From Aestuariimicrobium soli (GTDB lineage: Bacteria > Actinomycetota > Actinomycetes > Propionibacteriales > Propionibacteriaceae): a DNA stretch of 64,000 nucleotides. How positions within the stretch are numbered: position 1 is the stretch's first letter; every line of letters begins with the position of its first letter. The notes beneath the pieces were generated by a model. It had not been told where the DNA came from. It did not search any database and was given only the letters and a program-made list of their open reading frames with translations. Below, in pieces: positions 44,814 to 55,343 of the stretch. The position numbers and the translations under genes are program-made. The stretch is from contig NZ_JBPJSQ010000002.1 in the NCBI RefSeq assembly GCF_051192575.1, positions 434,001 to 498,000 on the forward strand. Reading direction: 5' to 3'.

Positions 44814-44850
44814 CCCCGGCCTGAACCGCCGGCGCGATTGACTGGGCATC

Positions 44851-45681
44851 ATGACCCAAGCCCCCCATCCCGTCCGCCCCACAGTGGGGCGCGGCTGGGC
44901 CCTACTGGCAGTCCTCGTCCTCGTCGGCTGGGGGTACCTGGCCAGTTGCCTCGGGGTGGTCGCCAACGAGCTGGTGCAGCGCCGCAGCGAACTCAACCCC
45001 GTGCTGCTGGTGGCCCAATGGTTCCAACAGATGGTGTTCGCGACGATCCTGCTGGCAGTGGCCGCGACGTCCCTGCGTCGGCTGGGACTCACGGTCGTGG
45101 CCCTGCTGGCCGGGCTGGTGGAGCTGGGCGCCCTCGGCGGCTTCCTGGCACTGCATGTCGCCGACGTGTCCGTGAGTGCGGGCGTGCTACGGCCGGATCA
45201 GCTCGCGGAGAACCTCGTCGTGGTCGGGCTGGCCGTGGTGGGGGTGGTGGTCTCACTCGCGGGACGTACCCGGGTGTGGCCGCCCACGGCCACCGTCGGC
45301 GTGCTGCTGGCCGGGCTGGCCATGGTGCTGGTGCACTTCCACGACCAGCTCCTGGTCCTGATCGGCTGGTCGCGCGAGGCGCCGCCGGTCACGGGACCGT
45401 TGTTGTCGGCCATGGTGCCGCTCGCGATCGTCCTGATCGGGGTGGCAGTGAGCCTGCGGCGCTGGCCGGTGGCCGCGGCGGCGCTGATCACCCTCGTGGT
45501 GCCACTGGTGCCGGCCATCGGCGACAGCCTGGGCAGGTTCCCCACTGTGGCACCCGTGTGGTTGGTCTTCCGGGCGCTCGTGCTCGTCAAGGTCGTGGCG
45601 CTGCTGGCCGCGGCTGCCGCCTGTGTGGGGCTCGCCGTGGCGCTGAGGGGTCAGCGCGCCGGGCGCTCGTCCAGCAGCTGA
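44851..45681 (+). CDS. polytopic membrane protein, unknown function
   Basis: 276 residues, about seven helices with short loops and a Ser-rich tail. The first helix begins after RPTVGRGWALL. I do not recognise a family. It follows the fused ABC exporter by 37 bp in the same direction, so it may be an accessory subunit; that is inference from position only. The 3' end overlaps the convergent IMPase gene by 31 bp. Confidence 0.6.
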   Translation: MTQAPHPVRPTVGRGWALLAVLVLVGWGYLASCLGVVANELVQRRSELNPVLLVAQWFQQMVFATILLAVAATSLRRLGLTVVALLAGLVELGALGGFLALHVADVSVSAGVLRPDQLAENLVVVGLAVVGVVVSLAGRTRVWPPTATVGVLLAGLAMVLVHFHDQLLVLIGWSREAPPVTGPLLSAMVPLAIVLIGVAVSLRRWPVAAAALITLVVPLVPAIGDSLGRFPTVAPVWLVFRALVLVKVVALLAAAAACVGLAVALRGQRAGRSSSS

Positions 45682-46463
45682 CGCCACCGACGGCGCACCG
45701 TCTCGGTCACCTCGGACGAGGACCCCGCCACCAGCCCCTTCTGCGTGAGCGACAACTGGTACTCACCGCCCTCGAGCAGCGCCACACTGCCGCCCAACTC
45801 GCGGATCAGCAGGGCGCCGGGCAGATGGTCCCAGGGGTTGAGGTTCCAGTAGCAGACGAAGTCGACCTCGCCGAGCGCGAGCATCGGATAGTCGATGGCG
45901 CAGCACAGGGCCGTCTCGGTGACCGGCTGCCAGTCGTCCGCGATGGTGACGTCGTGCAGTTCGCGGCGTGACGACATGCCGCGTGGGGCAGAACTGGCCA
46001 CGAGCGCGGGCAGCGCCGATCCGTTGAGGGTGGCCCCTGCACCCCTCTCGGCCACGAAGTCCCGGCCGTGCTCGGGCTGGACGATCCACGACCTGGTCGT
46101 GACCCCGCGACGCAGCTCGGCCACCATCACCCCGTAGTCGGGGCTGCCCGACGCAAAGTTCCTGGTGCCGTCGACCGGGTCGACGGTGTAGGCCAGCTCG
46201 GCGGCGGCCAGGCCCTCGGGCAGCGACGGGTTGGAGAAGACGGCCTCCTCCCCCACCACCAGTGCATCGGGGGCGACCATCGCGAACCACTCGGTGAGCA
46301 CCTCCTCCGACTCGCGGTCGGCGACGGTGACCAGATCACCCGGCCGCTTCTCGTCGATCTCGCCGGCATCGAGGTTGCGCCAGCGCGGATGGATGACCTC
46401 CTCGACGACCAGGTGGATCTGCTCGAGCACGGCTTGGGTGGCGGGTGCCTTCACGGTGGTCAT
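45651..46463 (-). CDS. inositol monophosphatase-family phosphatase
   Basis: 270 residues. Metal-dependent sugar-phosphate phosphatase fold: VVGEEAVF, YTVDPVDGTRNFASGSPDYG (metal ligands) and WNLNPWDHLPGALLIRELGG. Family activities include inositol-1-phosphate, histidinol phosphate and PAP phosphatases. Actinobacterial paralogues cannot be separated by eye. It is downstream of DUF3097, 21 nt away, probably in one unit. Confidence 0.85.
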   Translation of the reverse strand: MTTVKAPATQAVLEQIHLVVEEVIHPRWRNLDAGEIDEKRPGDLVTVADRESEEVLTEWFAMVAPDALVVGEEAVFSNPSLPEGLAAAELAYTVDPVDGTRNFASGSPDYGVMVAELRRGVTTRSWIVQPEHGRDFVAERGAGATLNGSALPALVASSAPRGMSSRRELHDVTIADDWQPVTETALCCAIDYPMLALGEVDFVCYWNLNPWDHLPGALLIRELGGSVALLEGGEYQLSLTQKGLVAGSSSEVTETVRRRWRQLLDERPAR

Positions 46464-46484
46464 CGGTGCCTCTCTTTCGGGTGG

Positions 46485-47348
46485 TCAGGCGTCGAGGGTG
46501 TCGAGGTGGTCTGCGGTGACGAAGTCGATCAACTTCTCGACCTCGGTGTTCAATCGGCCGTCCAGGTCGCGGAACGAGGTCACCTTCGCCAGCATTGCCT
46601 GCCACGCGCGGGCCACGTCGGCCTGTTCGGCATGTGGCAGGCCGAGGCGCTTGAGCGTGCCCTTCTTCCAGTCCTCGTCCTTGGGCACGGCCGGCCACGC
46701 CTTGAAGCCGAGGGCGGCGGGCTTGATGGCCTGCCAGATGTCGATGTAGCTGTGCCCGGTGATCATCAGGTGATCCCCGTAGCCCGACCGATGACATTCG
46801 GCCGCGATCCGGGACTCCTTCGAGCCGGGCACCAGGTGATCGACAAGCACCCCGAGACGGCGCCCGGGTTCGGGACGGAACTCGCCGATGATGCCGGGCA
46901 GGTCGTCGATGCCCCCGAGGTACTCCACGACCACGCCGACGTGGCGCAGGTCGTCGCCCCAGACCTTCTCGACCAGTTCGGCGTCGTGGCGGCCCTCGAC
47001 GTAGATGCGGCTGGGCAGGGCCACCTTCGCGGTGGTGGTGGTCGCCCGAGAACCCGAGGCGGTGTGGGTGGGTCGGGCACTGCCGGCGCGGGGAGGAATG
47101 CGGACCGCGACCGGCAGGCCGTCGACCCAGAAGGTGCCACCGACGGGGAAGGCGCGGCGCTTGCCCTTGCGGTCCTCGAGCAGCACCAGCCCGTTCTCCC
47201 AGCCGACGACGGCACCGGTGAAGTCACCTGGCACCTCGAGCACGAGGTCGCGCTCGAGGGCGAGTTCGCGGGGCTTGGGCTTCTCACGCGGCGCGGCCAG
47301 CACGTCGCGTCCGTAACGATCGGCGAAGGGCGAGGTGGGGGAAGTCAC
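46485..47348 (-). CDS. DUF3097 conserved actinobacterial protein
   Basis: 287 residues from the GTG at 47348, 8 nt after TAGGCT. The N-terminal part has FTGAVVGWENGLVLLEDRKGKRRAF (SH3-like), and the C-terminal part has PSRIYVEGRHDAELVEKVWGDDLRHVGVVVEYLGGIDDL and GVLVDHLVPGSKESRIA, which looks like a TOPRIM nuclease/primase fold. Location next to hemW and lepA is conserved in actinobacteria. No reaction is known; a role in nucleic acid metabolism follows from the fold only. Confidence 0.82.
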   Translation of the reverse strand: MTSPTSPFADRYGRDVLAAPREKPKPRELALERDLVLEVPGDFTGAVVGWENGLVLLEDRKGKRRAFPVGGTFWVDGLPVAVRIPPRAGSARPTHTASGSRATTTTAKVALPSRIYVEGRHDAELVEKVWGDDLRHVGVVVEYLGGIDDLPGIIGEFRPEPGRRLGVLVDHLVPGSKESRIAAECHRSGYGDHLMITGHSYIDIWQAIKPAALGFKAWPAVPKDEDWKKGTLKRLGLPHAEQADVARAWQAMLAKVTSFRDLDGRLNTEVEKLIDFVTADHLDTLDA

Positions 47349-47356
47349 GGAAGTCG

Positions 47357-47362
47357 AGCCTA
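47357..47362 (-). promoter_or_regulatory. -10 box for DUF3097 mRNA
   Basis: TAGGCT on the minus strand, 8 nt before the GTG at 47348; no Shine-Dalgarno. Confidence 0.45.
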
Positions 47363-47402
47363 CCCATCCCGAACGCCCCACTTCCGCACGGCGGGCGGTC
47401 CG

Positions 47403-48665
47403 TCAGTCGAGCAGGTCGCGAATGACTGCGTCGGCCAGCAGGCGTCCCTCGAGCGTGAGCACCAGCCGCTCTCCCCCGTCGGGCCCTTCGGTGACGAACG
47501 CCAACCCACGATCCACCGGGTCGCTCACCCGCTCCCGCTCGGCAGGCGTCAGCACCGACAGCGGCAGACCGTCGGCAATCCGCAACTCCAGCATCACCCG
47601 CTCGACCCGGCGCTGTTCCGCCGTGAGCAGTTCTCGTCCGGCGCCCGGGGATCGGCCCTCGTCCAGTGCCTTCGCATACGTGCGCGGGTGCTTGACGTTC
47701 CACCAACGCACGCCACCGACATGGGAGTGCGCGCCGGGGCCGACGCCCCACCAGTGGTCGCCGCGCCAGTAGGCAAGGTTGTGCTCACTGCGGTGCGCTC
47801 GCCCCGACCCGTCGCCGGAAGGACGCGCCCAGTTCGAGACCTCGTAATTGACGAAGCCCGCGCGGGTGAGCAGGTCTTCGGTGAGCAGGTACTTGTCGGC
47901 CAGGTCGTCCTCGTCGGGCAGCGGGATGTTCCCGCGCTCGACCTGCCGCGCGAACCGGGTACCGGGTTCGACGATCAGCGAGTAGGCGCTGAGGTGGTCG
48001 ACGTCGGCACTCAGGGCCGACTCGACGGAGGCCCGCCAGTCGTCCAGCGACTCCCCCGGCGTGCCCATGATCAGGTCGAGCGAGACGTCGTCGAACCCGG
48101 CGGCGCGGGCGTCCGCGACCACCTCGAGCGCGCGCCCCGGGGTGTGGGCCCGCTCGAGCAGCTGCAGGACGTGCGGACGAGCCGATTGCATCCCCAGGCT
48201 GAGCCGGTTCACCCCGGCCTCGAGCATGCCGGCGAGCAGCTCGGGCGTGGTCGACTCCGGGTTGGCCTCGGTGGTCACCTCGCAGGTCTCGGCGAACCCG
48301 AACGCCTCGCGCAGGTGGTCCAGCAGCGAGCGGTACTGGTCGGAGGACAGCAGCGACGGGGTGCCGCCGCCGATGAACACCGACTTCAGGGGCGGGCGGT
48401 CGTCCGGGAGCACGCGTGCCGCGAGGTCGATCTCGCGGTGAGCCGCAGTCAGGTAGTCGGCGATCGAGAGCCCCCCGAGCTCGGCGGGGGTGTAGGTGTT
48501 GAAGTCGCAGTAGCCGCACCGCGACGAGCAGAACGGCACGTGCAGGTAGACCGACAATCCGTGCTCCCCTGAACCGGAGTCGGCTGCGCCCAGCTCTGCC
48601 AGCGCCTCGGCGGGGAGCGTTCCGTCGTCGGGGACGGGCTCACCGTCGGGCAGCGCAGAGGGCAT
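47403..48665 (-). CDS. hemW: heme chaperone HemW (radical SAM)
   Basis: 420 residues. Radical SAM motif CSSRCGYCDFNTY (CxxxCxxC plus the neighbouring Cys-poor FxTY typical of HemW rather than the HemN enzyme), FIGGGTPSLL, TTEANPEST, NRLSLGMQS and DLIMGTPGES, followed by the HemN C-terminal domain WWGVGPGAHSH. Members carry heme to respiratory enzymes; older names as coproporphyrinogen oxidase are not supported. ATG 48665 lies 7 nt after TACAGT. Confidence 0.93.
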   Translation of the reverse strand: MPSALPDGEPVPDDGTLPAEALAELGAADSGSGEHGLSVYLHVPFCSSRCGYCDFNTYTPAELGGLSIADYLTAAHREIDLAARVLPDDRPPLKSVFIGGGTPSLLSSDQYRSLLDHLREAFGFAETCEVTTEANPESTTPELLAGMLEAGVNRLSLGMQSARPHVLQLLERAHTPGRALEVVADARAAGFDDVSLDLIMGTPGESLDDWRASVESALSADVDHLSAYSLIVEPGTRFARQVERGNIPLPDEDDLADKYLLTEDLLTRAGFVNYEVSNWARPSGDGSGRAHRSEHNLAYWRGDHWWGVGPGAHSHVGGVRWWNVKHPRTYAKALDEGRSPGAGRELLTAEQRRVERVMLELRIADGLPLSVLTPAERERVSDPVDRGLAFVTEGPDGGERLVLTLEGRLLADAVIRDLLD

Positions 48666-48672
48666 GGTGACC

Positions 48673-48678
48673 ACTGTA
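48673..48678 (-). promoter_or_regulatory. -10 box for leaderless hemW mRNA
   Basis: TACAGT on the minus strand, 7 nt before the ATG at 48665. Confidence 0.5.
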
Positions 48679-48768
48679 GGGCGCGCGCTCGCGGGGACAT
48701 CGGTCTCGATGTGGTCACGGTAGGGTCGAGGGACTTGCCCCGGGGGGGGGTGGAGGTGACCATGAGTC

Positions 48769-49290
48769 ATGGCGAAGCACCGATCAGCCCACGCACTGCT
48801 GCAGGGAACCCTGCCTGCTGGTGCCCTGACTGTTGCCGTCGCCGGTCTGGTGCAGCTGGCGGGGTGCAGCTCGGGTGCAGCCACGCCGACTCCACACGAG
48901 TCCCTGCCGCCGACCACGATCTCAGCGGCGCCCTCGCCTGCACCGGCCCCCACGGTGTCGCTCGATGCCCAGACACTGGCCGCCGCCCAGCGCGGCTGCC
49001 TCGCGGCCGCACCTACCGCCCGCGAGCTTCGTCCCGACGACCATGCCGCGCTGGTCGGCAGGCAGGTCGACTTCTGCCTGATGGACGAGGGCCACGCCAG
49101 CATCGGGACGATCCCGGTGTCCCGGGTGACGGCCTGGCCCGATTCTGACGAGGCCAAACAAGCCATTCGCACCCTGTCGCCCTCCGAACCCGTCCCGCAG
49201 GACGGCTCACGGGTGAGCACCAGGAGCTACACCATCCTGGTCGTTGACGGCATCGGCTACCGAGCCAGGGTGCTGGAATTCAGCTCCTGA
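48769..49290 (+). CDS. small secreted lipoprotein, unknown function
   Basis: 173 residues. Signal peptide with lipobox VQLAGCSS (Cys about 33), then a Pro/Thr/Ala-rich stretch and a small domain (about 65-173) with two Cys residues (CLAAAP and FCLMDEG) that could form a disulfide. I recognise no family. GGAGGTGA occurs 12 nt upstream, a little far; an ATG 8 nt upstream is in another frame. An eight-G run lies at 48741-48748 in the divergent region shared with hemW. Confidence 0.6.
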   Translation: MAKHRSAHALLQGTLPAGALTVAVAGLVQLAGCSSGAATPTPHESLPPTTISAAPSPAPAPTVSLDAQTLAAAQRGCLAAAPTARELRPDDHAALVGRQVDFCLMDEGHASIGTIPVSRVTAWPDSDEAKQAIRTLSPSEPVPQDGSRVSTRSYTILVVDGIGYRARVLEFSS

Positions 49291-49380
49291 CCCCCACCAC
49301 GAGCCGACCTGGGGGTCTCGAGCAGGTCACGAATCGGCTCACCCTCGGCGAACACCGACGCAACTGTCACAGGGGAGTTC

Positions 49381-49386
49381 TAGTGT
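49381..49386 (+). promoter_or_regulatory. -10 box for leaderless sugar ABC operon
   Basis: TAGTGT, 7 nt before the ATG at 49394. Confidence 0.45.
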
Positions 49387-49393
49387 GTCCATC

Positions 49394-50716
49394 ATGAACC
49401 TGTCTCGTCGCTCCATCCTCGGCGCCACTGGCGGAATCGCCGCCCTGGCCACCCTCGCCGCCTGCGGAAGCAACTCCGGCGGCATCGGCACCTCGTCCGC
49501 CCCCTCCTCGGCCGACACCGGCGGCGTCTCGGCGTCGACATCGGCCTCGGCCGGTGGGCCCAAGCCCACGCTGCAGCAGTGGTACCACGAGTACGGCGAG
49601 GCCGGCGTGAAGGAGGCCGTCGAGAAGTACGCGGCCGCCTACCCCGACGCCGACGTGAAGGTGACCTGGAACGTGGGTGACTACAACAAGAAGCTGTCGG
49701 CCACACTGCTCACCAACGACGTGCCCGATGTCTTCGAGGCCGAGCAGGGCGGCTCGCTCGACATGATCCAGGGCAAGCAGATCGTGGGCCTCAACGACAT
49801 CTTCGACTCGGTGAAGGACCAGTTCAGCCCCAAGGTGGTCGAGCGGTTCACCTTCGACGGCACGATCTACGGCATTCCGCAGGTCATCGACATGCAGCTG
49901 CTCTACTACCGCAAGTCGGTGCTCGAGAAGGCCGGCAAGCAGCCCCCGAAGACCCTGGCCGAACTGATCGACGTCGCCAACGCCGTCGCGACGGCCGACA
50001 TGGGCGGGTTCTTCGCCGGCAACGACGGTGGTCTGGGCGTGCTCGGCACCATCTTCATCTGGGCGTCTGGCAACGAGCAGCTCAACACCGACCGCACCGA
50101 GGCCACCTTCTTCAACCCCAACTTCTACGACGGGCTCAAGGCCTACGCCGACTTCTACAAGAACGGCAAGGGGCTGCTCAAGGCCGCCTCGAAGGAGTGG
50201 TACGACGGCACCCCCTTCGCACAGGGCGAGACCGCTATGCAGTGGGGCGGGCTCTGGTCGATGCCCGACATCCAGAAGGCGTTGGGTGACGACTTCGGCG
50301 TGCTGGCCTTCCCCGCGATCGGCACCGCGGGTCGTCCGGCAGTGCCGTTCGGCGCCTTCGGTGCCTGCGTTGCTGCCAAGGGCAAGAACATCGAGGCGGC
50401 CAAGGCCTTCGTCAAGTGGCTGTGGATCGACAATGACGACGACCAGGTCGATTTCGCCAACTCCTACGGCACCCACATTCCCGCCAAGCTCTCGCTGGTC
50501 GCCAAGGCCGACAAGCTCGCCTCCGGCCCCGGCGCCGATGCGGCCAAGTTCGTCGCCGACAACGGGTTCACCAACGACATCATGTGGTCGGGTGCTCTCG
50601 GCGAGGCCTACGGTGCCGCCGTGTCGAACGTGATCACCAAGGGCGCCGACCCCGCCAAGGAGTTCGAGTCGGTGGCCCAGAAGGCCAAGGACGAGCTCAA
50701 GCGCCTCAAGGGCTGA
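49394..50716 (+). CDS. sugar ABC importer, substrate-binding lipoprotein (family 1)
   Basis: 440 residues. NLSRRSILGATGG is a twin-arginine motif and LAACGS a lipobox, so a Tat lipoprotein. Extracellular solute-binding family 1 (maltose/oligosaccharide type): LQQWYHEYGEAGVKEAVEKY, VPDVFEAEQGGSL, GIPQVIDMQLLYYRKSVLEKAG and ETAMQWGGLWSMPDI. First gene of a three-gene operon. No ATPase is encoded here, so it must use a shared MsiK-type ATPase elsewhere, as is known in actinobacteria. The stop overlaps the permease ATG by 1 nt (TGATG). Confidence 0.9.
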   Translation: MNLSRRSILGATGGIAALATLAACGSNSGGIGTSSAPSSADTGGVSASTSASAGGPKPTLQQWYHEYGEAGVKEAVEKYAAAYPDADVKVTWNVGDYNKKLSATLLTNDVPDVFEAEQGGSLDMIQGKQIVGLNDIFDSVKDQFSPKVVERFTFDGTIYGIPQVIDMQLLYYRKSVLEKAGKQPPKTLAELIDVANAVATADMGGFFAGNDGGLGVLGTIFIWASGNEQLNTDRTEATFFNPNFYDGLKAYADFYKNGKGLLKAASKEWYDGTPFAQGETAMQWGGLWSMPDIQKALGDDFGVLAFPAIGTAGRPAVPFGAFGACVAAKGKNIEAAKAFVKWLWIDNDDDQVDFANSYGTHIPAKLSLVAKADKLASGPGADAAKFVADNGFTNDIMWSGALGEAYGAAVSNVITKGADPAKEFESVAQKAKDELKRLKG

Positions 50717-51705
50717 TGAGTCAGCCCACCGGCGACTCCGCCGCCCGCGACGGGGCGGGGCTGCTGCCGAACGGGCAGCGGCCTCGTCCCGCCTCGACGT
50801 GGGCGCGGATCGCCGGCCGGCAGGGGCGCAACCTGTGGTTCTTGGCGTTCGCGCTTCCCTTCGTGGTCGGCCTGCTGGTGTTCGTCTACGTGCCGATCGG
50901 CTGGTCGGCCTACCTGTCGTTCTTCGACGCACGCGCGACGGTGAAGCCCACCAAGTTCGTGGGCCTCGACAACTATCGATACCTGCTCGGCGACCCGATG
51001 TTCCGCTCGTCGATCGTCACCTTCGTGGTGTTCGCGGCCTTCATCGTGCCCGTGACCTACGTCTGCTCGCTGGGCCTCGCACTGCTGCTCGACGGGGTCA
51101 AGGTCGGACGAGCGTTCTTCCGCTCGGTGTTCTTCATTCCGACGGCGGTCTCGTACGTGGTGGCGGCCATGGTGTGGCGGCTCAGCTTCTTCAACGGGGC
51201 CCGCTTCGGCCTGGCCAACTCCCTGCTGCGGCAGTTCGGGGGCGAGAACAAGGCGTGGCTGCTGGGTGGCGACAACTCCTGGTACTGGATGGTCGTGATC
51301 ACGCTGCGGCTGTGGCTGCAGGTCGGCTTCTACATGATTCTGCTGATCGCCGGGCTCAACCGGATTCCCCTCGACACCTACGAGGCGGCGGCGATCGACG
51401 GGGCCACCGGCTGGCGCAAGTTGCGCTGGATCACCCTTCCCCAGCTGCGGACGACCACGGTGGCGGTGATGATGCTGCTGCTGATCAGCGCCTTCCAGGC
51501 CTTCGACGAGTTCTTCAACCTGTTCGGGGCGATCGGCTCGTATCCGACGTTCGCCCGGCCGCCGCTGGTGCACCTGTACCTGCTCAGCCTGGGCGGGTCA
51601 CAGGTCGACCTCGGTCTGGGCGGCGCGGGCACGATGATCGTCACGGCCCTGATCGTGGCCTTCGGGCTGGCCCAGAACTGGCTGCTGAACCGGGGTGAGA
51701 AATGA
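50716..51705 (+). CDS. sugar ABC importer permease, MalF type
   Basis: 329 residues, six helices after a basic cytoplasmic start. The EAA loop is EAAAIDGATGWRKLRWITLPQL, and GLDNYRYLLGDPMFRSS is the typical segment before helix 2. BPD_transp_1 family. Overlaps the next gene by 4 nt. Confidence 0.9.
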   Translation: MSQPTGDSAARDGAGLLPNGQRPRPASTWARIAGRQGRNLWFLAFALPFVVGLLVFVYVPIGWSAYLSFFDARATVKPTKFVGLDNYRYLLGDPMFRSSIVTFVVFAAFIVPVTYVCSLGLALLLDGVKVGRAFFRSVFFIPTAVSYVVAAMVWRLSFFNGARFGLANSLLRQFGGENKAWLLGGDNSWYWMVVITLRLWLQVGFYMILLIAGLNRIPLDTYEAAAIDGATGWRKLRWITLPQLRTTTVAVMMLLLISAFQAFDEFFNLFGAIGSYPTFARPPLVHLYLLSLGGSQVDLGLGGAGTMIVTALIVAFGLAQNWLLNRGEK

Positions 51706-52541
51706 GCATGGTGGCCTCGAAGGGCTCCCGGGCGGCGTCGGCCGTGCGGTACGTGGTGCTGGTCGTGCTGGCCGTGTTGTTCCTGCTGCCGTTCTACGTG
51801 ATCGTGCGCAACGCCTTCTCTGACAACTCCACGATCGTTGCCGCCCGCTGGCAGTGGATCCCGAAGGCGTGGGACTTCGGCGTGCTGCAGCGCATGCTCA
51901 CCGACGAGCAACTCGACATTCTCGGGGCGCTGTGGCACTCGGCCCTGCAGTCGGTCGGCCAGACGGTGCTGACCATCGTGGTGGCGCTGCTGGCCGGGTA
52001 CGCACTGGCCCGGCTCGACAACCGTCTCGGCAAGGTGTTGACGGGCATCACCCTGTTCACGCTGATGGTGCCGGCCGCGGTCACCTTCCTGCCCACGTTC
52101 GTGATGACCGCCCAGTTCGGCTGGATCGACACCCTGCGAGGACTCATCATTCCGGTGATGTTCTCGGCCTTCGCCGTCTACCTGTTCCGGCAGAACTTCC
52201 TCACCTTCCCGGTCGAACTCGAAGAGGCGGCAGCCATCGACGGCGCCAACCCGTGGTCGACGTTCTGGCGGGTGGTGGTGCCCAACTCGATGGGCATCGT
52301 CGGCGCAGTGGGCACGATCACCTTCATCGGGGCCTGGAATGCGTTCCTGTGGCCACTGCTCATCGCCCGCGACAACACCCGGACGATCCAGCTCACCCTG
52401 AGTCAGTTCATGACCTCGCAGGGCGTGAAGTATCCCGAACTGTTCGCCGGCGCGCTGGTGGCCGTGGTGCCGGTGGTGATCGTCTTCCTGTTCCTGCAGC
52501 GGTGGCTGGTCGAGGGAGTCGAGACCTCGGGCATCAAGTGA
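51702..52541 (+). CDS. sugar ABC importer permease, MalG type
   Basis: 279 residues, six helices. EAA loop EEAAAIDGANPWSTFWRVVVPNS, plus LPFYVIVRNAFSDN after helix 1 and the FLQRWLVEGVETSGIK tail that is nearly universal in MalG-type permeases. It forms the heterodimeric channel with the previous gene. It converges on lepA with a 27-bp gap and no hairpin. Confidence 0.9.
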   Translation: MSMVASKGSRAASAVRYVVLVVLAVLFLLPFYVIVRNAFSDNSTIVAARWQWIPKAWDFGVLQRMLTDEQLDILGALWHSALQSVGQTVLTIVVALLAGYALARLDNRLGKVLTGITLFTLMVPAAVTFLPTFVMTAQFGWIDTLRGLIIPVMFSAFAVYLFRQNFLTFPVELEEAAAIDGANPWSTFWRVVVPNSMGIVGAVGTITFIGAWNAFLWPLLIARDNTRTIQLTLSQFMTSQGVKYPELFAGALVAVVPVVIVFLFLQRWLVEGVETSGIK

Positions 52542-52568
52542 TCACGTAGGCCAGAGGAACCCGCCCGC

Positions 52569-54428
<1,860 letters not shown>

Positions 54429-54573
54429 GCAGCAGATCCAGTCAGGGTCGGGTGTGAGCGGCTCCCCAGTCTCTCACGCGCGCACGTGGGACGCACCTTC
54501 GCTGGTGCCTGCCCATCCCATCCCCCGGCCCCCAGGCCCGCCATCCCCACCCCCGGCCCGCCTTCCCCGACTT

Positions 54574-54634
54574 GGCTTCAGTTCGTGCACATGGCTTCGG
54601 TTCAGGACGGAAGCCATGTTCATGAACTGAAGCC
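54574..54634. repeat. long imperfect inverted repeat upstream of lepA and rpsT
   Basis: 25-nt arms at 54574-54598 and 54610-54634 with 23 matches and an 11-nt loop; outer ends read GGCTTCAGTTC and its complement, inner ends ATGGCTTC. It lies upstream of both flanking genes, so it is not a normal terminator. Confidence 0.88.
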
Positions 54635-54640
54635 AAGGGG

Positions 54641-54740
54641 AGATGGGTGGACGAACCGGCGAGTGGGTGGACGAACCGGCGAGTGGGTGGACGAACCGGC
54701 GAGCTGGCGGACGAACTGCGGGTTGGGGCGGACGAACCCG
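54641..54740. repeat. 20-bp tandem repeat array carrying GGACGA in each unit
   Basis: Units GAGTGGGTGGACGAACCGGC at 54661 and 54681 are identical; those at 54641 and 54701 differ at a few positions, and 54721-54740 is a degenerate fifth. Each holds GGACGAAC, the core of the window-wide motif. Confidence 0.9.
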
Positions 54741-54904
54741 GAGGCCGCGGCGCAGCAACCGCCAGCAGCCGCCCCGATTTGGGCGGCGGGTGCCGGGCTG
54801 GTAACTTTGTTGTTCGCGCGTGCGCCGCGTTGACCACCCTCGGGTGACGATGACGGTGCCGCACCACCCAGACCCTGGATTTCGAGAAAGTTGGAGCCTG
54901 CCCG

Positions 54905-55168
54905 ATGGCAAACATCAAGTCGCAGATGAAGCGCATCAAGACCAACGAGAAGGCGCGTCAGCGCAACAAGGCCGTCAAGTCGGCTCTGAAGACCCACGTG
55001 CGTCGCTTCCGCGAGGCCGTCGAGGCCGGCGACAACGACAAGGCTCTCGACTTCGCGAAGGCCGCCAACAAGGCCCTCGACAAGGCCGCCAGCAAGGGCG
55101 TCATCCACGCCAACCAGGCCGCCAACCGCAAGTCGTCGATCTCGAAGGCTGCCGCCAAGCTCTCCTGA
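54905..55168 (+). CDS. rpsT: 30S ribosomal protein S20
   Basis: 87 residues, highly basic, all-helical. MANIKSQMKRIKTNEKARQRN and the C-terminal ANRKSSISKAAAKL are diagnostic. Binds 16S rRNA. ATG with GGAG 8 nt upstream. A perfect terminator hairpin follows. Confidence 0.97.
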   Translation: MANIKSQMKRIKTNEKARQRNKAVKSALKTHVRRFREAVEAGDNDKALDFAKAANKALDKAASKGVIHANQAANRKSSISKAAAKLS

Positions 55169-55229
55169 GCTCCCCCGAGCAGGCCGCGCACCCTTCGGGG
55201 CAGCTGACGGTCGCTCACCAGCTGTGATG

Positions 55230-55266
55230 CAGCGCCCCCGATCCTTCTGGGTGATCGGGGGCGCTG
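55230..55266. terminator. rpsT/holA bidirectional terminator
   Basis: Perfect 14-bp stem CAGCGCCCCCGATC with loop of 9 nt and a T/G-rich tail (TGTTGT). It separates the convergent rpsT and holA. Confidence 0.88.
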
Positions 55267-55283
55267 TGTTGTCCCCTCCCCCC

Positions 55284-55338
55284 CATTTCGACAGCCTGAT
55301 TGCGTCGACAGCCAGATCGTCGACAGCCTGACGTGCGA
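55284..55338. repeat. degenerate CGACAGCC direct repeats before the holA stop
   Basis: CGACAGCC occurs four times at spacings of 12-19 nt (CGACAGCCTGATTG, CGACAGCCAGATCG, CGACAGCCTGACGTG, CGACAGCCTCA). They lie between the terminator and the holA stop codon. Confidence 0.65.
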
Positions 55339-55343
55339 CAGCC

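Larger units (their letters stand above)
54429..54904. other. 476-bp intergenic region between lepA and rpsT
   Basis: No convincing gene. From left to right it holds about 145 bp of C-rich sequence with CCCC-runs, a 61-bp inverted repeat (54574-54634), four to five 20-bp repeats (54641-54740), and the rpsT promoter region. TAACTT at 54802-54807 is a possible -10 for rpsT; GGAG 8 nt before the rpsT ATG is its ribosome-binding site. Six-frame reading gives only repeat-derived peptides. Confidence 0.7.

Noticed and set aside
54429..54640. Small protein genes in the lepA-rpsT gap
   Set aside because: Frames are Pro/Arg-rich and driven by the repeats; no ribosome-binding sites or conserved composition.
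54641..54740. Possible CRISPR-like array
   Set aside because: Units are adjacent with no unique spacers, and there are no cas genes.
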